Source of the DNA: Candidatus Gastranaerophilales bacterium
GTDB lineage: Bacteria > Cyanobacteriota > Vampirovibrionia > Gastranaerophilales > Gastranaerophilaceae
Reading direction: 5' to 3'
Assembly (NCBI GenBank): GCA_944323585.1
Contig: CALUTA010000012.1
Location: 1-20,873, forward strand
DNA: 20,873 nt
Shown: positions 8,433 to 16,103 of the stretch, one piece after another
How the letters are laid out: each line of letters begins with the position of its first letter
How positions within the stretch are numbered: position 1 is the stretch's first letter
Made by a program: the position numbers and the translations under genes
The notes under the pieces: model-generated
The model's input: only the letters and a program-made list of their open reading frames with translations
The model's database searches: none
Told to the model about the DNA's origin: nothing

Positions 8433-9326
8433 ATGCAAATACTGAAAGAATTAACTTATATACCTGATTTGTCGCTTGCGCTCGGTTTTTTTGACGGAGT
8501 TCACAAGGGACATCAGGCTGTCATTAATAATGCCGTAAATTACGCTCACGAAAACAATCTTAAGTCGGCAGTTGTTACTTTTTTAGATCATCCTCACTGT
8601 TATTTTTATGGAAGTGCCCCTAAGTACATACTTACACGTGACGACAGAGCAAAGCACCTTGCGAATCTCGGTGTTGACTACTTAATAGAACTTGATTTTG
8701 GCAGCATTTCAGGACTTACTGCGGAAGATTACCTGAGAGGTGTTCTGGTAAAACATTTTAAACCTAAAGCCATCACGACAGGCTGGAACCATAATTTCGG
8801 ATATAAAAAATCGGGAAATGTAAAATTTTTAGAAAAATATTCAAAAAAATTCGACTACGAATACTTTGAAATTCCTCCGCAAAAAGCAGATACTCTTACT
8901 ATAAGCAGCACTGCAATCAGGGAATTTCTAACAAACGGAGAAATAGAAAAAGCAAATGAAATGCTCGGCTACAACTTCACAATCTGCGGAAAAGTGGAAA
9001 AAGGCCATCAGATAGGCAGAGCCATCGGATTTCCGACTGCAAACATTATCTATCCTTCTGAACTTATTGAACTTCCACTCGGAGTTTATTCGGTCAGCGT
9101 AAAATTTAACAACGAAATTTTCAAAGGAATCACTAATTTCGGAGTCCGCCCGACGGTTTCCGATACCAAACAAACATCTCTTGAAACACACATCCTTGAT
9201 TTTGATAAAGATATCTACGACAAAAATATTGAAGTAAAGTTTTTAAAAATGATTAGGCCGGAGAAAAAATTCGACTCGCTTGAGGCATTAAAACATCAAA
9301 TTACTCTTGATATTCAATCCGTTTAA
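8433..9326 (+). CDS. ribF: bifunctional riboflavin kinase / FAD synthetase
   Basis: Makes FMN from riboflavin and ATP, then FAD from FMN and ATP; cytosolic. The N-terminal nucleotidyltransferase domain shows ALGFFDGVHKGHQAVI (16-31) with the HxGH-type signature, FLDHPHCYF, TTGWNHNFGYKKSGN (115-129, equivalent to the xFRFGxxxxGN loop) and SSTAIREFL (158-166). The C-terminal riboflavin kinase domain shows GHQIGRAIGFPTAN (191-204), GVYSVSV, GITNFGVRPTV and the LETHILDFDKDIY motif with the catalytic Glu. At 297 aa it is full length. The acidic residue common in the FRFG loop is Asn here (WNHNFG), probably tolerated. The gene follows yibE-like by 20 bp but has its own -10 box. Confidence 0.96.
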   Translation: MQILKELTYIPDLSLALGFFDGVHKGHQAVINNAVNYAHENNLKSAVVTFLDHPHCYFYGSAPKYILTRDDRAKHLANLGVDYLIELDFGSISGLTAEDYLRGVLVKHFKPKAITTGWNHNFGYKKSGNVKFLEKYSKKFDYEYFEIPPQKADTLTISSTAIREFLTNGEIEKANEMLGYNFTICGKVEKGHQIGRAIGFPTANIIYPSELIELPLGVYSVSVKFNNEIFKGITNFGVRPTVSDTKQTSLETHILDFDKDIYDKNIEVKFLKMIRPEKKFDSLEALKHQITLDIQSV

Positions 9327-9367
9327 TCATTTATGAAGTTTTTCGATTTGTTAAAAAAGCACTGATA

Positions 9368-9466
9368 AACCTGTCAGGCTCAGCAAGGAGACTCTATTTA
9401 TAATAGGTCAGAATGACGGGTTAAAAATCAGCTGGATTGCTTCGCATTTACAGGCTCACAAAGACA
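9368..9466. repeat. decayed palindromic intergenic repeat region
   Basis: No ORF or RNA gene is convincing in the 182-bp gap between ribF and the convergent hydrolase gene. It holds a nested imperfect palindrome. The outer arms are AACCTGTCA (9368-9376) and TGACGGGTT (9414-9422), nine pairs with one T-G. The inner arms are GACtCTATT (9390-9398) and AATAGGTC (9402-9409), with a bulged T and a TAT loop. Beyond it, GGATTGCTTCGC (9433-9444) and GCTCACAAAGACA (9453-9465) resemble the two ends of dispersed repeats of the form GGATTGCTTCGC...GCTCGCAATGACG. The second end is a 10/13 match to the reverse complement of the window's final bases. The resemblance to dispersed repeats is from memory; the arms are visible directly. 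Confidence 0.5.
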
Positions 9467-9508
9467 AATATATTCTATTTTTGCGTATCTAAATGGATAA
9501 TTAAGATT

Positions 9509-10054
9509 TTATTTTATCAGAGCTTGAATTTCTTTAAAATGCGGATTTTTAGCGGTTTTAAGCCATTCAAAAAGCACTATTTCAACACAGGTTACTTTTA
9601 CACCGTTTTGCGCCATAAGCTCTATTCCCTGCTTAAATTCGTACTTATTACGGCTTGCACAGGCATCTTTGACCACATAAACTTCAAAACCTTCCCTCAA
9701 AAGTGCCGCCGCTGTCTGGTGAACACAAATATGAGTTTCTATCCCGCAAATTACTATCTGCTTTTTGCCGTAAGACTTTATTTTATCAAGCACACCTTCC
9801 GTTTCTAAAGCATTAAAAGAAACCTTTTCAAATACAGGAGTATTTTCAGGAAATTCTGATGAAACTTCCGCAACGGTTGTGCCAAGACCTTTCGGATATT
9901 GTTCTGTTACAACAACAGGTATTTCCAGAAGTGCCGCCGACTTAACCAGATTTGAAACCCGTTTGACAATTATATTCTTATCCAGCGCATTTACAAGTTT
10001 TTCCTGCACATCAATTATAAGCAGCAATGAATTATCGGGATTTAAAACATTCAT
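9509..10054 (-). CDS. isochorismatase-family cysteine hydrolase
   Basis: Compact 181-residue alpha/beta hydrolase of the isochorismatase/nicotinamidase superfamily. The catalytic triad is visible: D15 in LLLIIDVQEKL, K77 in FEKVSFNAL, and C110 in ICGIETHICVHQTA. The following GFEVYVVKDACASR segment is also typical. The pattern is that of the short, single-domain YcaC/ISOC1-like branch rather than siderophore isochorismatase (no carrier domain) or nicotinamidase (no metal-site HxH set that I can see). The substrate cannot be given. It is last in the transketolase-ftsE-ftsX-REC operon: its ATG follows the previous stop by 12 bp, with a strong AGAGGAG ribosome site in the gap. Confidence 0.87.
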   Translation of the reverse strand: MNVLNPDNSLLLIIDVQEKLVNALDKNIIVKRVSNLVKSAALLEIPVVVTEQYPKGLGTTVAEVSSEFPENTPVFEKVSFNALETEGVLDKIKSYGKKQIVICGIETHICVHQTAAALLREGFEVYVVKDACASRNKYEFKQGIELMAQNGVKVTCVEIVLFEWLKTAKNPHFKEIQALIK

Positions 10055-10066
10055 TATTTTCTCCTC

Positions 10067-11308
10067 TTAAACATCTATACACGATTTATATTCTTCCACG
10101 AAAGCACAAACAATATCCGACAAAGATTTTTCTGTAAGGTCTTTCAGCGGAAGAATGATTTCTCTGTTTTCCGGACTGTCAAGCCCGCTGTGTGTAATAT
10201 ACAGCACAATCTTGCCCAATCCGGTATAAACCAATGTCAAACGGCTAGTCTGTTTCTTGCTTTTCAAATGAAAAATGCACTGAAACTCGTCTGTTGATTG
10301 TTCAATTTTTGTATCAGGAAGTTCTGACTCAAACACTTTCTGAAGCCTGTAAAAAACCGGAGTTATCACGTTTTCCATCTTTTTTGAAAACTTTTGTCTG
10401 AATAATTTAAAATCTTTTTTCTCCGGCTCGATTTCAATATTCCAATCTTTTTCCTGCTGAGAAGATTCTTTTTCTGCATAAATACAATAATCATTTGCAC
10501 TGAGCATTGCCTCGGATAATGCTGCAGAAGCTTTTTGCTCGATACTTCTAAAATCTTTTGATGTAATTTTTTCAATTCCGGCTTTCAGCCTGAAAGCATC
10601 CTGAAGATTTTCTTTTATTTTTCTAAATACAGCAATTCCGCCGTCAATATCCGTATTCGGAAGTAAAATATAAAACTTTACTGTCCTTAATTCAACAACA
10701 GTATCACTTTTTCTGACTGATGTACTGACTGCGTTCCGGAGTATATCAACAGACACTCTGGCTCGGTCAAGTTCATCATAAGTAACAATCATAAAAATAC
10801 CGTCAGATATATGCTCCAATTCCTGATTTAAAAGTTCATTTGCGCATCTTTCCGTATAAAATCCGCTTTCGGAAGATATAACATCAAGTTCTTTTAACAG
10901 CAATTCATTTTTATAAGCAATTTTTCTTTCTTCAGCTCTCTTTATTGCATTCACTACCTTAATCAAAACATCAGCCGGAGTTGATGAAGGCAAAATATAA
11001 TCATCAATTCCGCAGTCATACATGCCTGCAATAAAATCAGGAGAGGAAGATTCCGACAGCAAAATTAAAAAGACATGTCCGTCATTTTCTTTTATAAAAC
11101 GGATTTCTGTTTCAATTGAGTTTTCTCTTCCTGAGGAATCAAGCAAAATAACATCTGTGCAATAGTTGTTAAACAAATTCTGAATTTCATCAAAGCCGAC
11201 AGTTTCTATATCGTCCGAATTTCTCAAAAGCAAAAGTTTTTCAGACAAATCAGCTTCAGTTCTTTTATTGTCACTTATTAATAAGATACTTTTATTTTTC
11301 ATAAACAT
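10067..11308 (-). CDS. response-regulator-like protein: REC + degenerate GGDEF + unknown C-terminal domain
   Basis: Residues 1-125 fit a receiver domain: KSILLISDN with D13 and N14, phospho-acceptor-like D57 in DVILLDSSG, and DDYILP at 102-107. The conserved Lys of the usual DYxxKP motif is missing. A charged helix (123-143) leads to residues 148-283, which follow the GGDEF fold: a strand at 171-176, then KSDTVVELRTVKFYILLPNTD, and LKAGIEKI with a final ANDYCIYAEKE matching the usual AD-AlYxAK helix. The GGDEF motif itself reads RTVKF (208-212), so diguanylate cyclase activity is not expected. Residues 300-413 form an alpha/beta domain I do not recognise. The ATG at 11308 overlaps the ftsX stop (TAATG); the ATG at 11302 is an alternative start. 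Placement with ftsEX suggests a role near the division or envelope machinery (inference). Confidence 0.82.
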   Translation of the reverse strand: MFMKNKSILLISDNKRTEADLSEKLLLLRNSDDIETVGFDEIQNLFNNYCTDVILLDSSGRENSIETEIRFIKENDGHVFLILLSESSSPDFIAGMYDCGIDDYILPSSTPADVLIKVVNAIKRAEERKIAYKNELLLKELDVISSESGFYTERCANELLNQELEHISDGIFMIVTYDELDRARVSVDILRNAVSTSVRKSDTVVELRTVKFYILLPNTDIDGGIAVFRKIKENLQDAFRLKAGIEKITSKDFRSIEQKASAALSEAMLSANDYCIYAEKESSQQEKDWNIEIEPEKKDFKLFRQKFSKKMENVITPVFYRLQKVFESELPDTKIEQSTDEFQCIFHLKSKKQTSRLTLVYTGLGKIVLYITHSGLDSPENREIILPLKDLTEKSLSDIVCAFVEEYKSCIDV

Positions 11309-12216
11309 TACACTTGCAAATGCTTCTTAATACACAGGAAGCTTCCTCCGGCCCCGAAAAGAGTTCCGACCGCAAACATTATTATAATAACAATATTTTG
11401 TGCATAAATCGGCGACGGCACCATAAAGAATTGATGCATATTAATTAAACCGTTCTGAACAAAATTCAACGGAATAAGCGCAATTAAAGCCCCCGTAAAG
11501 CCGTAAAAAGCTCCCTGCATAATTAACGGGAACCTTATATACCAGTTGCTGACCCCCATTAAACGCATAATTTCAATCTCATCTTTTCTGGATTGGATAA
11601 CCAGCTGAATAGTATTATTTATAATAGTAATCGTTAATATTGCCATAATTATGACGACAAAAACAGTAATAGTGTTTACGACATGGTTAAGTGTCTGAAT
11701 ACGCTTTGCAAGCTCCTGCGCATAACTCATATCCTCAACAGATGAAAGCTCTTTTATTTTTTTAAACACAGGATCGATATTCTCCGGCTTGTCGACTTTT
11801 ACATGCAGCGTATCCGGCAGAGGATTTGCAACATCAGGAAGATTCATCTCCCTTTTCAGATTTGCCCAGGAAACATCTTTAGGTATAATCTTTACCCCTT
11901 CGACATATTCAAATTCCTTAATCCTGTTTTTAACAGTATTAGGATCTGAACCTGATTTAAGATATACTGAAATTTCAAGAACATTCCCCAATTCATGCGC
12001 AAATGAAGAAATAGACATCGCACTCCGGAAAAAAGATCCGAAAATTGTAAGAATTGCAGCCATTGTAGTGATTATAACTATATTCACAATGCCTGTTCTT
12101 CTTATATCATTAAAAGTTTCCATTGAAAGACGGTACAAAATCCTGAGTTCGCACAGCCAGTCTTTCGGTATATGTTTTTTAACTTTCTTTTTTATTTTAA
12201 GTTTTTGATCATTCAT
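11308..12216 (-). CDS. ftsX: cell-division membrane protein FtsX
   Basis: Permease-like partner of FtsE; in other bacteria the complex sits at the septum and activates peptidoglycan hydrolases through the extracytoplasmic loop of FtsX. I chose the ATG at 12216 (302 aa) over an upstream in-frame TTG at 12258. It has a CAGGT ribosome site and overlaps the ftsE stop by eight bases (ATGAATGA). The layout is classical: a cytosolic basic N-terminus, TM1 about 43-64, a large loop with EISVYLKSGSDP and a PKDVSWANLKREMNLPDV segment, TM2 about 181-203, then QSRKDEIEIMRLMGVSNWYIRFP (the family signature) at 208-230, TM3 about 231-252 and TM4 about 273-295. It lies directly behind ftsE. Confidence 0.95.
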   Translation of the reverse strand: MNDQKLKIKKKVKKHIPKDWLCELRILYRLSMETFNDIRRTGIVNIVIITTMAAILTIFGSFFRSAMSISSFAHELGNVLEISVYLKSGSDPNTVKNRIKEFEYVEGVKIIPKDVSWANLKREMNLPDVANPLPDTLHVKVDKPENIDPVFKKIKELSSVEDMSYAQELAKRIQTLNHVVNTITVFVVIIMAILTITIINNTIQLVIQSRKDEIEIMRLMGVSNWYIRFPLIMQGAFYGFTGALIALIPLNFVQNGLINMHQFFMVPSPIYAQNIVIIIMFAVGTLFGAGGSFLCIKKHLQV

Positions 12217-12886
12217 AAGTACCTGCTTGTATATCCCTGACGATTTCGCCTTTGTCAAGAGTAATTACACGTTTTCTGAAGTAATCAACCATTGCGTTGT
12301 CATGAGTTGAAACGATTACCGTAATTCCTCTCTGATTAATCTGGTCTAATATCTGCATAATTTCAAGTGAATTTTTCGGATCCAAATTTCCTGTAGGTTC
12401 ATCAGCTATCAAAAGCGGAGGCCCGTTTACAATTGCTCGTGCTATACCTACCCTTTGCTGTTCACCGCCTGAAAGTTCAGCCGGCGTTGCATGCATTTTG
12501 TCATACAGCCCTACAATCTTTAATGCGCCCGTAACCCTTGCATTAATTTCCCTTGAACTTATGCCGAGTGTTCTGATTACATAAGCAACATTGTCATAAA
12601 CACTCTGGTTTTGCAAAAGTTTGTAATCCTGAAAAACAATGCCCATACATCTTCTCAAATTCGGAACCTTGTCATTAGAGAGATTTGCAATATTAATCCC
12701 TCCTATAGTAACAGTTCCGCTTGTCGGACGTTCTTCATTGTAAAGCAGTTTCATCAATGTAGATTTACCTGCCCCGGAAGCCCCGACAATAAAAACAAAT
12801 TCCCCGGACAAAATATCAAGATTGATATTTTTCAGTGCATAATTATCATTCTTATATTTTTTGGTAACCGCTCTGAACTGAATCAT
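12209..12886 (-). CDS. ftsE: cell-division ABC transporter ATP-binding protein FtsE
   Basis: ATPase of the FtsEX complex (225 aa, normal length). All ABC motifs are intact: Walker A GASGAGKS (35-42), Q-loop Q86 in VFQDYKLL, signature LSGGEQQRV (138-146), Walker B LLIADEPTGNLDP (158-170) and the H-loop in VSTHD. The VFQDYKLL variant and the GNLD ending fit FtsE rather than LolD/MacB, and the adjoining ftsX confirms it. The ATG overlaps the transketolase stop (ATGA), with an AGAGG ribosome site nine bases upstream. Confidence 0.96.
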   Translation of the reverse strand: MIQFRAVTKKYKNDNYALKNINLDILSGEFVFIVGASGAGKSTLMKLLYNEERPTSGTVTIGGINIANLSNDKVPNLRRCMGIVFQDYKLLQNQSVYDNVAYVIRTLGISSREINARVTGALKIVGLYDKMHATPAELSGGEQQRVGIARAIVNGPPLLIADEPTGNLDPKNSLEIMQILDQINQRGITVIVSTHDNAMVDYFRKRVITLDKGEIVRDIQAGTYE

Positions 12887-13845
12887 AATAAATTACCTCT
12901 TTTCTTAATTTCATCTCTAATTGAACAGACAAGTTTTTGCGCTGATAACCCGTAATAATCCAGAAGCAAATCTGATTTTCCACTCTGCCCGAACCTGTCA
13001 TTTATACCTATACGCTTAACTTTTGCAGGATGGTATTCAGAAAGCACTTCGCATACAGCACTTCCGAGCCCGCCTATTATTGAATGATTTTCAACAGTTA
13101 TGACAAGTCCGGTCTTTCTGGCAGACTCAACCACCGCTTCTACGTCAACAGGTTTTACAACAGGCATGTGCAAAATTCTTATCGTATAGCCTTCACTCTT
13201 AAGCTGCCGGCTTGCATCAATGACTTCCGCAAGCGTTTCGCCGTTTGTAATAACAGTTGCATCCGTCCCGTCCTCTATGACTTTAGCCCTTGCAACGTCA
13301 AATTTGTAGCTGTCATCAAATATATCGCAAACATTTGTTCTGGGTATTCTAATATACATAGGCCCGTAATTTGAAGCGGCATATTCTATAACCTGTTCAC
13401 ACTCTCTGCAATCAGCAGGAACAATAACCGTCATATGAGGAAGCCCGCGCATAAGAGCAACATCTTCAAGAGCCTGATGGCTTGCCCCGTCTTCGCCTAC
13501 CGTAACCCCGCCGTGAGTACCAACTATTTTTACGTTAAATTCAGGATAACAGATCGAATTTCTTATCTGATCATAAGTTCTGCCGGTCGCAAACATTGCA
13601 AAACTTGCAGCAAAAGGAATTTTACCGGCAGATGCCAGACCTGCAGCTGTTGCAATCATATCCTGCTCTGCAATTCCGCAATCAAAAAATCTTTCGGGAA
13701 AACTTTTTGCAAAAATTTGAGTTTGAGTAGAGCATGCCAGATCAGCATCCAGCACAACTATATTTTTATTCGAATGCCCCAAACGCTCTAAGGTTTTGCC
13801 AAAAGCAGATCTGATTGATTTTGTTTCTTTTCTGTTCAATATCAT
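12883..13845 (-). CDS. transketolase, C-terminal subunit (pyrimidine-binding + C domains)
   Basis: C-terminal half of a split transketolase (320 aa). It carries the pyrimidine-binding and C-terminal domains of the ThDP enzyme that moves two-carbon ketol units in the pentose phosphate pathway. Seen: the catalytic GIAEQDM with E60, AFATGRTYDQIRNSI-type helix residues 86-98, GTHGGVTVGEDGASHQALEDVALMR (109-133), the VPADCRECEQ turn and a C-domain with VENHSIIGGLGSAV. The N-terminal ThDP-diphosphate domain (GDG...N motif) is absent, and the partner gene is not next to it: upstream lies only a promoter gap and a divergent gene. The alternative is a DXS-like or other ThDP half-enzyme, but these motifs match split transketolases best. 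First gene of the ftsEX operon; ATGA overlap with ftsE. Confidence 0.9.
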   Translation of the reverse strand: MILNRKETKSIRSAFGKTLERLGHSNKNIVVLDADLACSTQTQIFAKSFPERFFDCGIAEQDMIATAAGLASAGKIPFAASFAMFATGRTYDQIRNSICYPEFNVKIVGTHGGVTVGEDGASHQALEDVALMRGLPHMTVIVPADCRECEQVIEYAASNYGPMYIRIPRTNVCDIFDDSYKFDVARAKVIEDGTDATVITNGETLAEVIDASRQLKSEGYTIRILHMPVVKPVDVEAVVESARKTGLVITVENHSIIGGLGSAVCEVLSEYHPAKVKRIGINDRFGQSGKSDLLLDYYGLSAQKLVCSIRDEIKKRGNLL

Positions 13846-13877
13846 AAAAGTCCGGCCTCGTTTTCCCAGTGTCTTTA

Positions 13878-13883
13878 ATTATA
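13878..13883 (-). promoter_or_regulatory. -10 box for the transketolase-ftsEX operon
   Basis: Perfect TATAAT on the minus strand, preceded by TGTGTG. The predicted start is near 13871, giving a 26-base leader with GAGG about ten bases before the ATG at 13845. No convincing -35 is visible at 17-18 bp. The rest of the 265-bp divergent gap (13846-14110) is very AT-rich and shows no gene; the promoter of the rightward gene is not clear. Confidence 0.5.
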
Positions 13884-14110
13884 CACACAACATATTAGCA
13901 TAAATAAGTCTGTTATGACAAATTAAAGAATTTTATATTAAAAGTTTTGTAAATATTTTAAATCTCGAAAGTCGTATTATACAATGTTTTTGCTAATATT
14001 ATGTTAAGAATTATTAAAAATATGATTTTATATAGCAATTTATTTTTTTCAGGGTTATTAAAACAGTAGAATAGGAATAAAATATTTATTTATTGAAAGG
14101 AAACGATAAT

Positions 14111-15280
14111 ATGATGCAAATTCCAAATCTCCCCAATCCTTACATGCAGGTAGCACAACCGCAGCAACAACCTCAGAGCTACAATGCGGTTAAAATTGAT
14201 GTCCACAATCCATCTGTAATTGCTCCGGGTGCAGCACAGATGCCTCAGTATGCACAACCGACAATGCCTTATTACAACTACCCGCAGTCTTCAGTTTACC
14301 AGTATCCGCAGGCACCGATTCAACCGTATTACATGCCTGCTCAACAACCTACAATAATTCCTCCTCAGGTTACAGAACAAACACCTTCAGCTCCCGTTGC
14401 ACCGACAGCTCCGGCTGTAGCTCCAGCTGTTGCAACTGAAGTTCCACAGGCTCCTCAAACTGAAGTTCCGCAGCCTGTTGTAACTCAAAAACCTGCAGAA
14501 GAACAACCTAAAGCTCAGCAGACTCCTCAAATAGAAACTCCGGTTCCGCTTGAACCGCAGGTTGATTTGAATGCTTTCATTGCCAAATTAACAAACCCTG
14601 ATTACGAAGTTCAGGCTGCAGGCATGGAAGAAATAGCTAACATGGTTAAGGATAATCCGCAAAAAGCAACAGAATTACTTGATGTAAAAGTAATGGATAC
14701 TTTGAATAAGATTATTAACACAGATTCATCAAAACTTGCCGGCCCGACTCCGGAACAAATCGCAGCAAGACAAAAATTGATGAAAAACGAAAAAATGACA
14801 GATGCTGAAAAAACTCTAGCAACTTCAATCACACCGATGGAACAGGCTGAAAGAAACAAAAGCTACGCAATGTTCACAACAGCAATCTTGCAGAAACTTT
14901 ATTCCGACGAAGTTGCAAAATTGACAAACACAACAGTTCCTCTGACAGAACTTCCGGGTGCGGTTTCAATCGTTGAACAGCTTAAGAACAACCCGAACCC
15001 GATGGTAAGAACTTCTGCAATTGAAGCATTAAGCTACATTCAGCAGCCGGCATACAAAGCAGACCTGAACACATTGTTCACAATTGCTAAGAACGATCAA
15101 GACAAAAATGTACAGGATGCAGCAAATGCAGCACTTGCCAAATTAAACCAGATGCAGGACACAAATACACAGGCAAAAACCATTGAAATGACTCCTGCTG
15201 CGCAACCGGCACAGAATCAACAACAAACAAAAACTATTGAAATGACTCCTGCTGCGCAAGCTCCTGCTCAAGCAGCATAA
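14111..15280 (+). CDS. Pro/Gln-rich protein with HEAT-like helical core, 389 aa
   Basis: No family recognised. I start it at the ATG at 14111 (AAAGGA ribosome site nine bases upstream) rather than the in-frame TTG at 14093 inside that site; the next codon is also ATG. Residues 4-145 are low-complexity, rich in Pro, Gln, Ala and Tyr (for example PYYNYPQSSVYQYPQAP). About 150-345 are helical, with HEAT-like pairs: NPDYEVQAAGMEEIANMV and NPNPMVRTSAIEALSYI followed by DKNVQDAANAALAKL. The C-terminus carries KTIEMTPAAQ twice and ends in Ala/Gln. No signal peptide or membrane segment is seen, so it is probably cytosolic. The disordered-tail plus repeat-core build suggests a scaffold or binding protein (inference). 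It is monocistronic, with a strong terminator downstream. Confidence 0.85.
   Translation: MMQIPNLPNPYMQVAQPQQQPQSYNAVKIDVHNPSVIAPGAAQMPQYAQPTMPYYNYPQSSVYQYPQAPIQPYYMPAQQPTIIPPQVTEQTPSAPVAPTAPAVAPAVATEVPQAPQTEVPQPVVTQKPAEEQPKAQQTPQIETPVPLEPQVDLNAFIAKLTNPDYEVQAAGMEEIANMVKDNPQKATELLDVKVMDTLNKIINTDSSKLAGPTPEQIAARQKLMKNEKMTDAEKTLATSITPMEQAERNKSYAMFTTAILQKLYSDEVAKLTNTTVPLTELPGAVSIVEQLKNNPNPMVRTSAIEALSYIQQPAYKADLNTLFTIAKNDQDKNVQDAANAALAKLNQMQDTNTQAKTIEMTPAAQPAQNQQQTKTIEMTPAAQAPAQAA
15176..15259 (+). repeat. in-frame 30-bp direct repeat (two copies) in the HEAT-like gene
   Basis: The 30 bases at 15176-15205 recur at 15230-15259 with one silent C-to-T difference. Each encodes KTIEMTPAAQ, and the period is 54 bp. 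Near identity at the DNA level suggests a recent duplication or selection for the motif. Confidence 0.9.
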
Positions 15281-15311
15281 GCATAATCAATTCCTTTCTT
15301 TAAATAAAACT

Positions 15312-15344
15312 AAAAGCTCTTAAGATATTTCTTAAGGGCTTTTT
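15312..15344 (+). terminator. intrinsic terminator after the HEAT-like gene
   Basis: Thirteen-pair stem (15312-15324 with 15331-15343, one T-G pair), six-base loop ATATTT, and a T run at 15340-15344. The opposite strand also reads stem plus T-rich sequence, so it may also serve the convergent plsC gene ending at 15394. Confidence 0.88.
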
Positions 15345-15393
15345 AATTATTATAGCAACAAAAGTCTGATTATATAAAGCCAAAACGACCCAA

Positions 15394-16092
15394 TCAAACA
15401 TTTTTTGAAGTTCTGCCCGCAGGAACAGGGAGCAGATTTTCATACCCTGCAAGCTTTGACATCTGTTCGCCCCACTGATAAATAATCTCATCTTCGGGAA
15501 GCATATAAGAAATAGGTTTTCCGATATGAAGTTTTACATTGCGTCTTGTAAACGGTTTAAGCTTAGGGTAACCGTCAAATCCGTCAATTGCAACCGGAAT
15601 AATATCAGCCTTTGCATTTTTGGCGATCACAACAAAACCTTTTTTAATTTCATCAAGTTTGCCGTACGGTCTGATACCGCCTTGCGGGAACACACCTAAA
15701 GACCAGCTTGTGGAAAGAATATCCCGAACAGTTTTGAATGTTGCAATTTCAGGCTTAGATCTGTCAACGGCAAATGCTCCTAAGCGTTTAACCAGCCAGC
15801 TTAACTTTTCACCGTCAACAAATAACTCCTTCTTCGCCATATATGCAATAGGCTTGTTTGTAGCCATCGTCACCATCGGCGGATCAAATATTGAAACATG
15901 GTTTGCTGTATATATAAATTTGCCGTTTTTAGCTTCTTTCGGCAAATTTTCTCTACCTGTAATTTCATAATTGTAGAAAATTTTCATAAATGGCACGACT
16001 ACAGTGTACAGAAAAGTCATGTAAAAAAGAGTTCTCAATATTCCATACTCAGATGGATATCTTCTGTTATAATTTCTTTGTTTTCCAGCCAT
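15394..16092 (-). CDS. PlsC-type 1-acylglycerol-3-phosphate acyltransferase (second of tandem pair)
   Basis: Membrane-associated acyltransferase, 232 aa, probably making phosphatidic acid by acylating lysophosphatidic acid. The catalytic HX4D motif is NHVSIFDPP (H65, D70). The acceptor-binding block normally FPEGTR reads FPQGGIR (135-141), so both Glu and Thr are replaced. Other marks are MAKKELF, LGAFAVDRSKPE (104-115) and IIPVAIDGFDGYP. A hydrophobic segment near 20-37 probably anchors it. The ATG at 16092 has an AGGAG site eight bases upstream and follows the first acyltransferase by 11 bp, so the two form an operon. The changed block III could mean a different acceptor; exact substrate unknown. 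Confidence 0.9.
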   Translation of the reverse strand: MAGKQRNYNRRYPSEYGILRTLFYMTFLYTVVVPFMKIFYNYEITGRENLPKEAKNGKFIYTANHVSIFDPPMVTMATNKPIAYMAKKELFVDGEKLSWLVKRLGAFAVDRSKPEIATFKTVRDILSTSWSLGVFPQGGIRPYGKLDEIKKGFVVIAKNAKADIIPVAIDGFDGYPKLKPFTRRNVKLHIGKPISYMLPEDEIIYQWGEQMSKLAGYENLLPVPAGRTSKNV

Positions 16093-16103
16093 ATCTTAAA
16101 CTC

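Noticed and set aside
9437..9808. Plus-strand 123-codon ORF across the gap and into the hydrolase gene
   Set aside because: It is antisense to the clear isochorismatase-family gene, has a biased Phe/Tyr/Lys composition and no ribosome site; a shadow frame.
12217..12258. Upstream TTG start for ftsX giving a 50-base overlap with ftsE
   Set aside because: The ATG at 12216 has a ribosome site and a typical 8-base overlap; TTG with a long overlap is unlikely.
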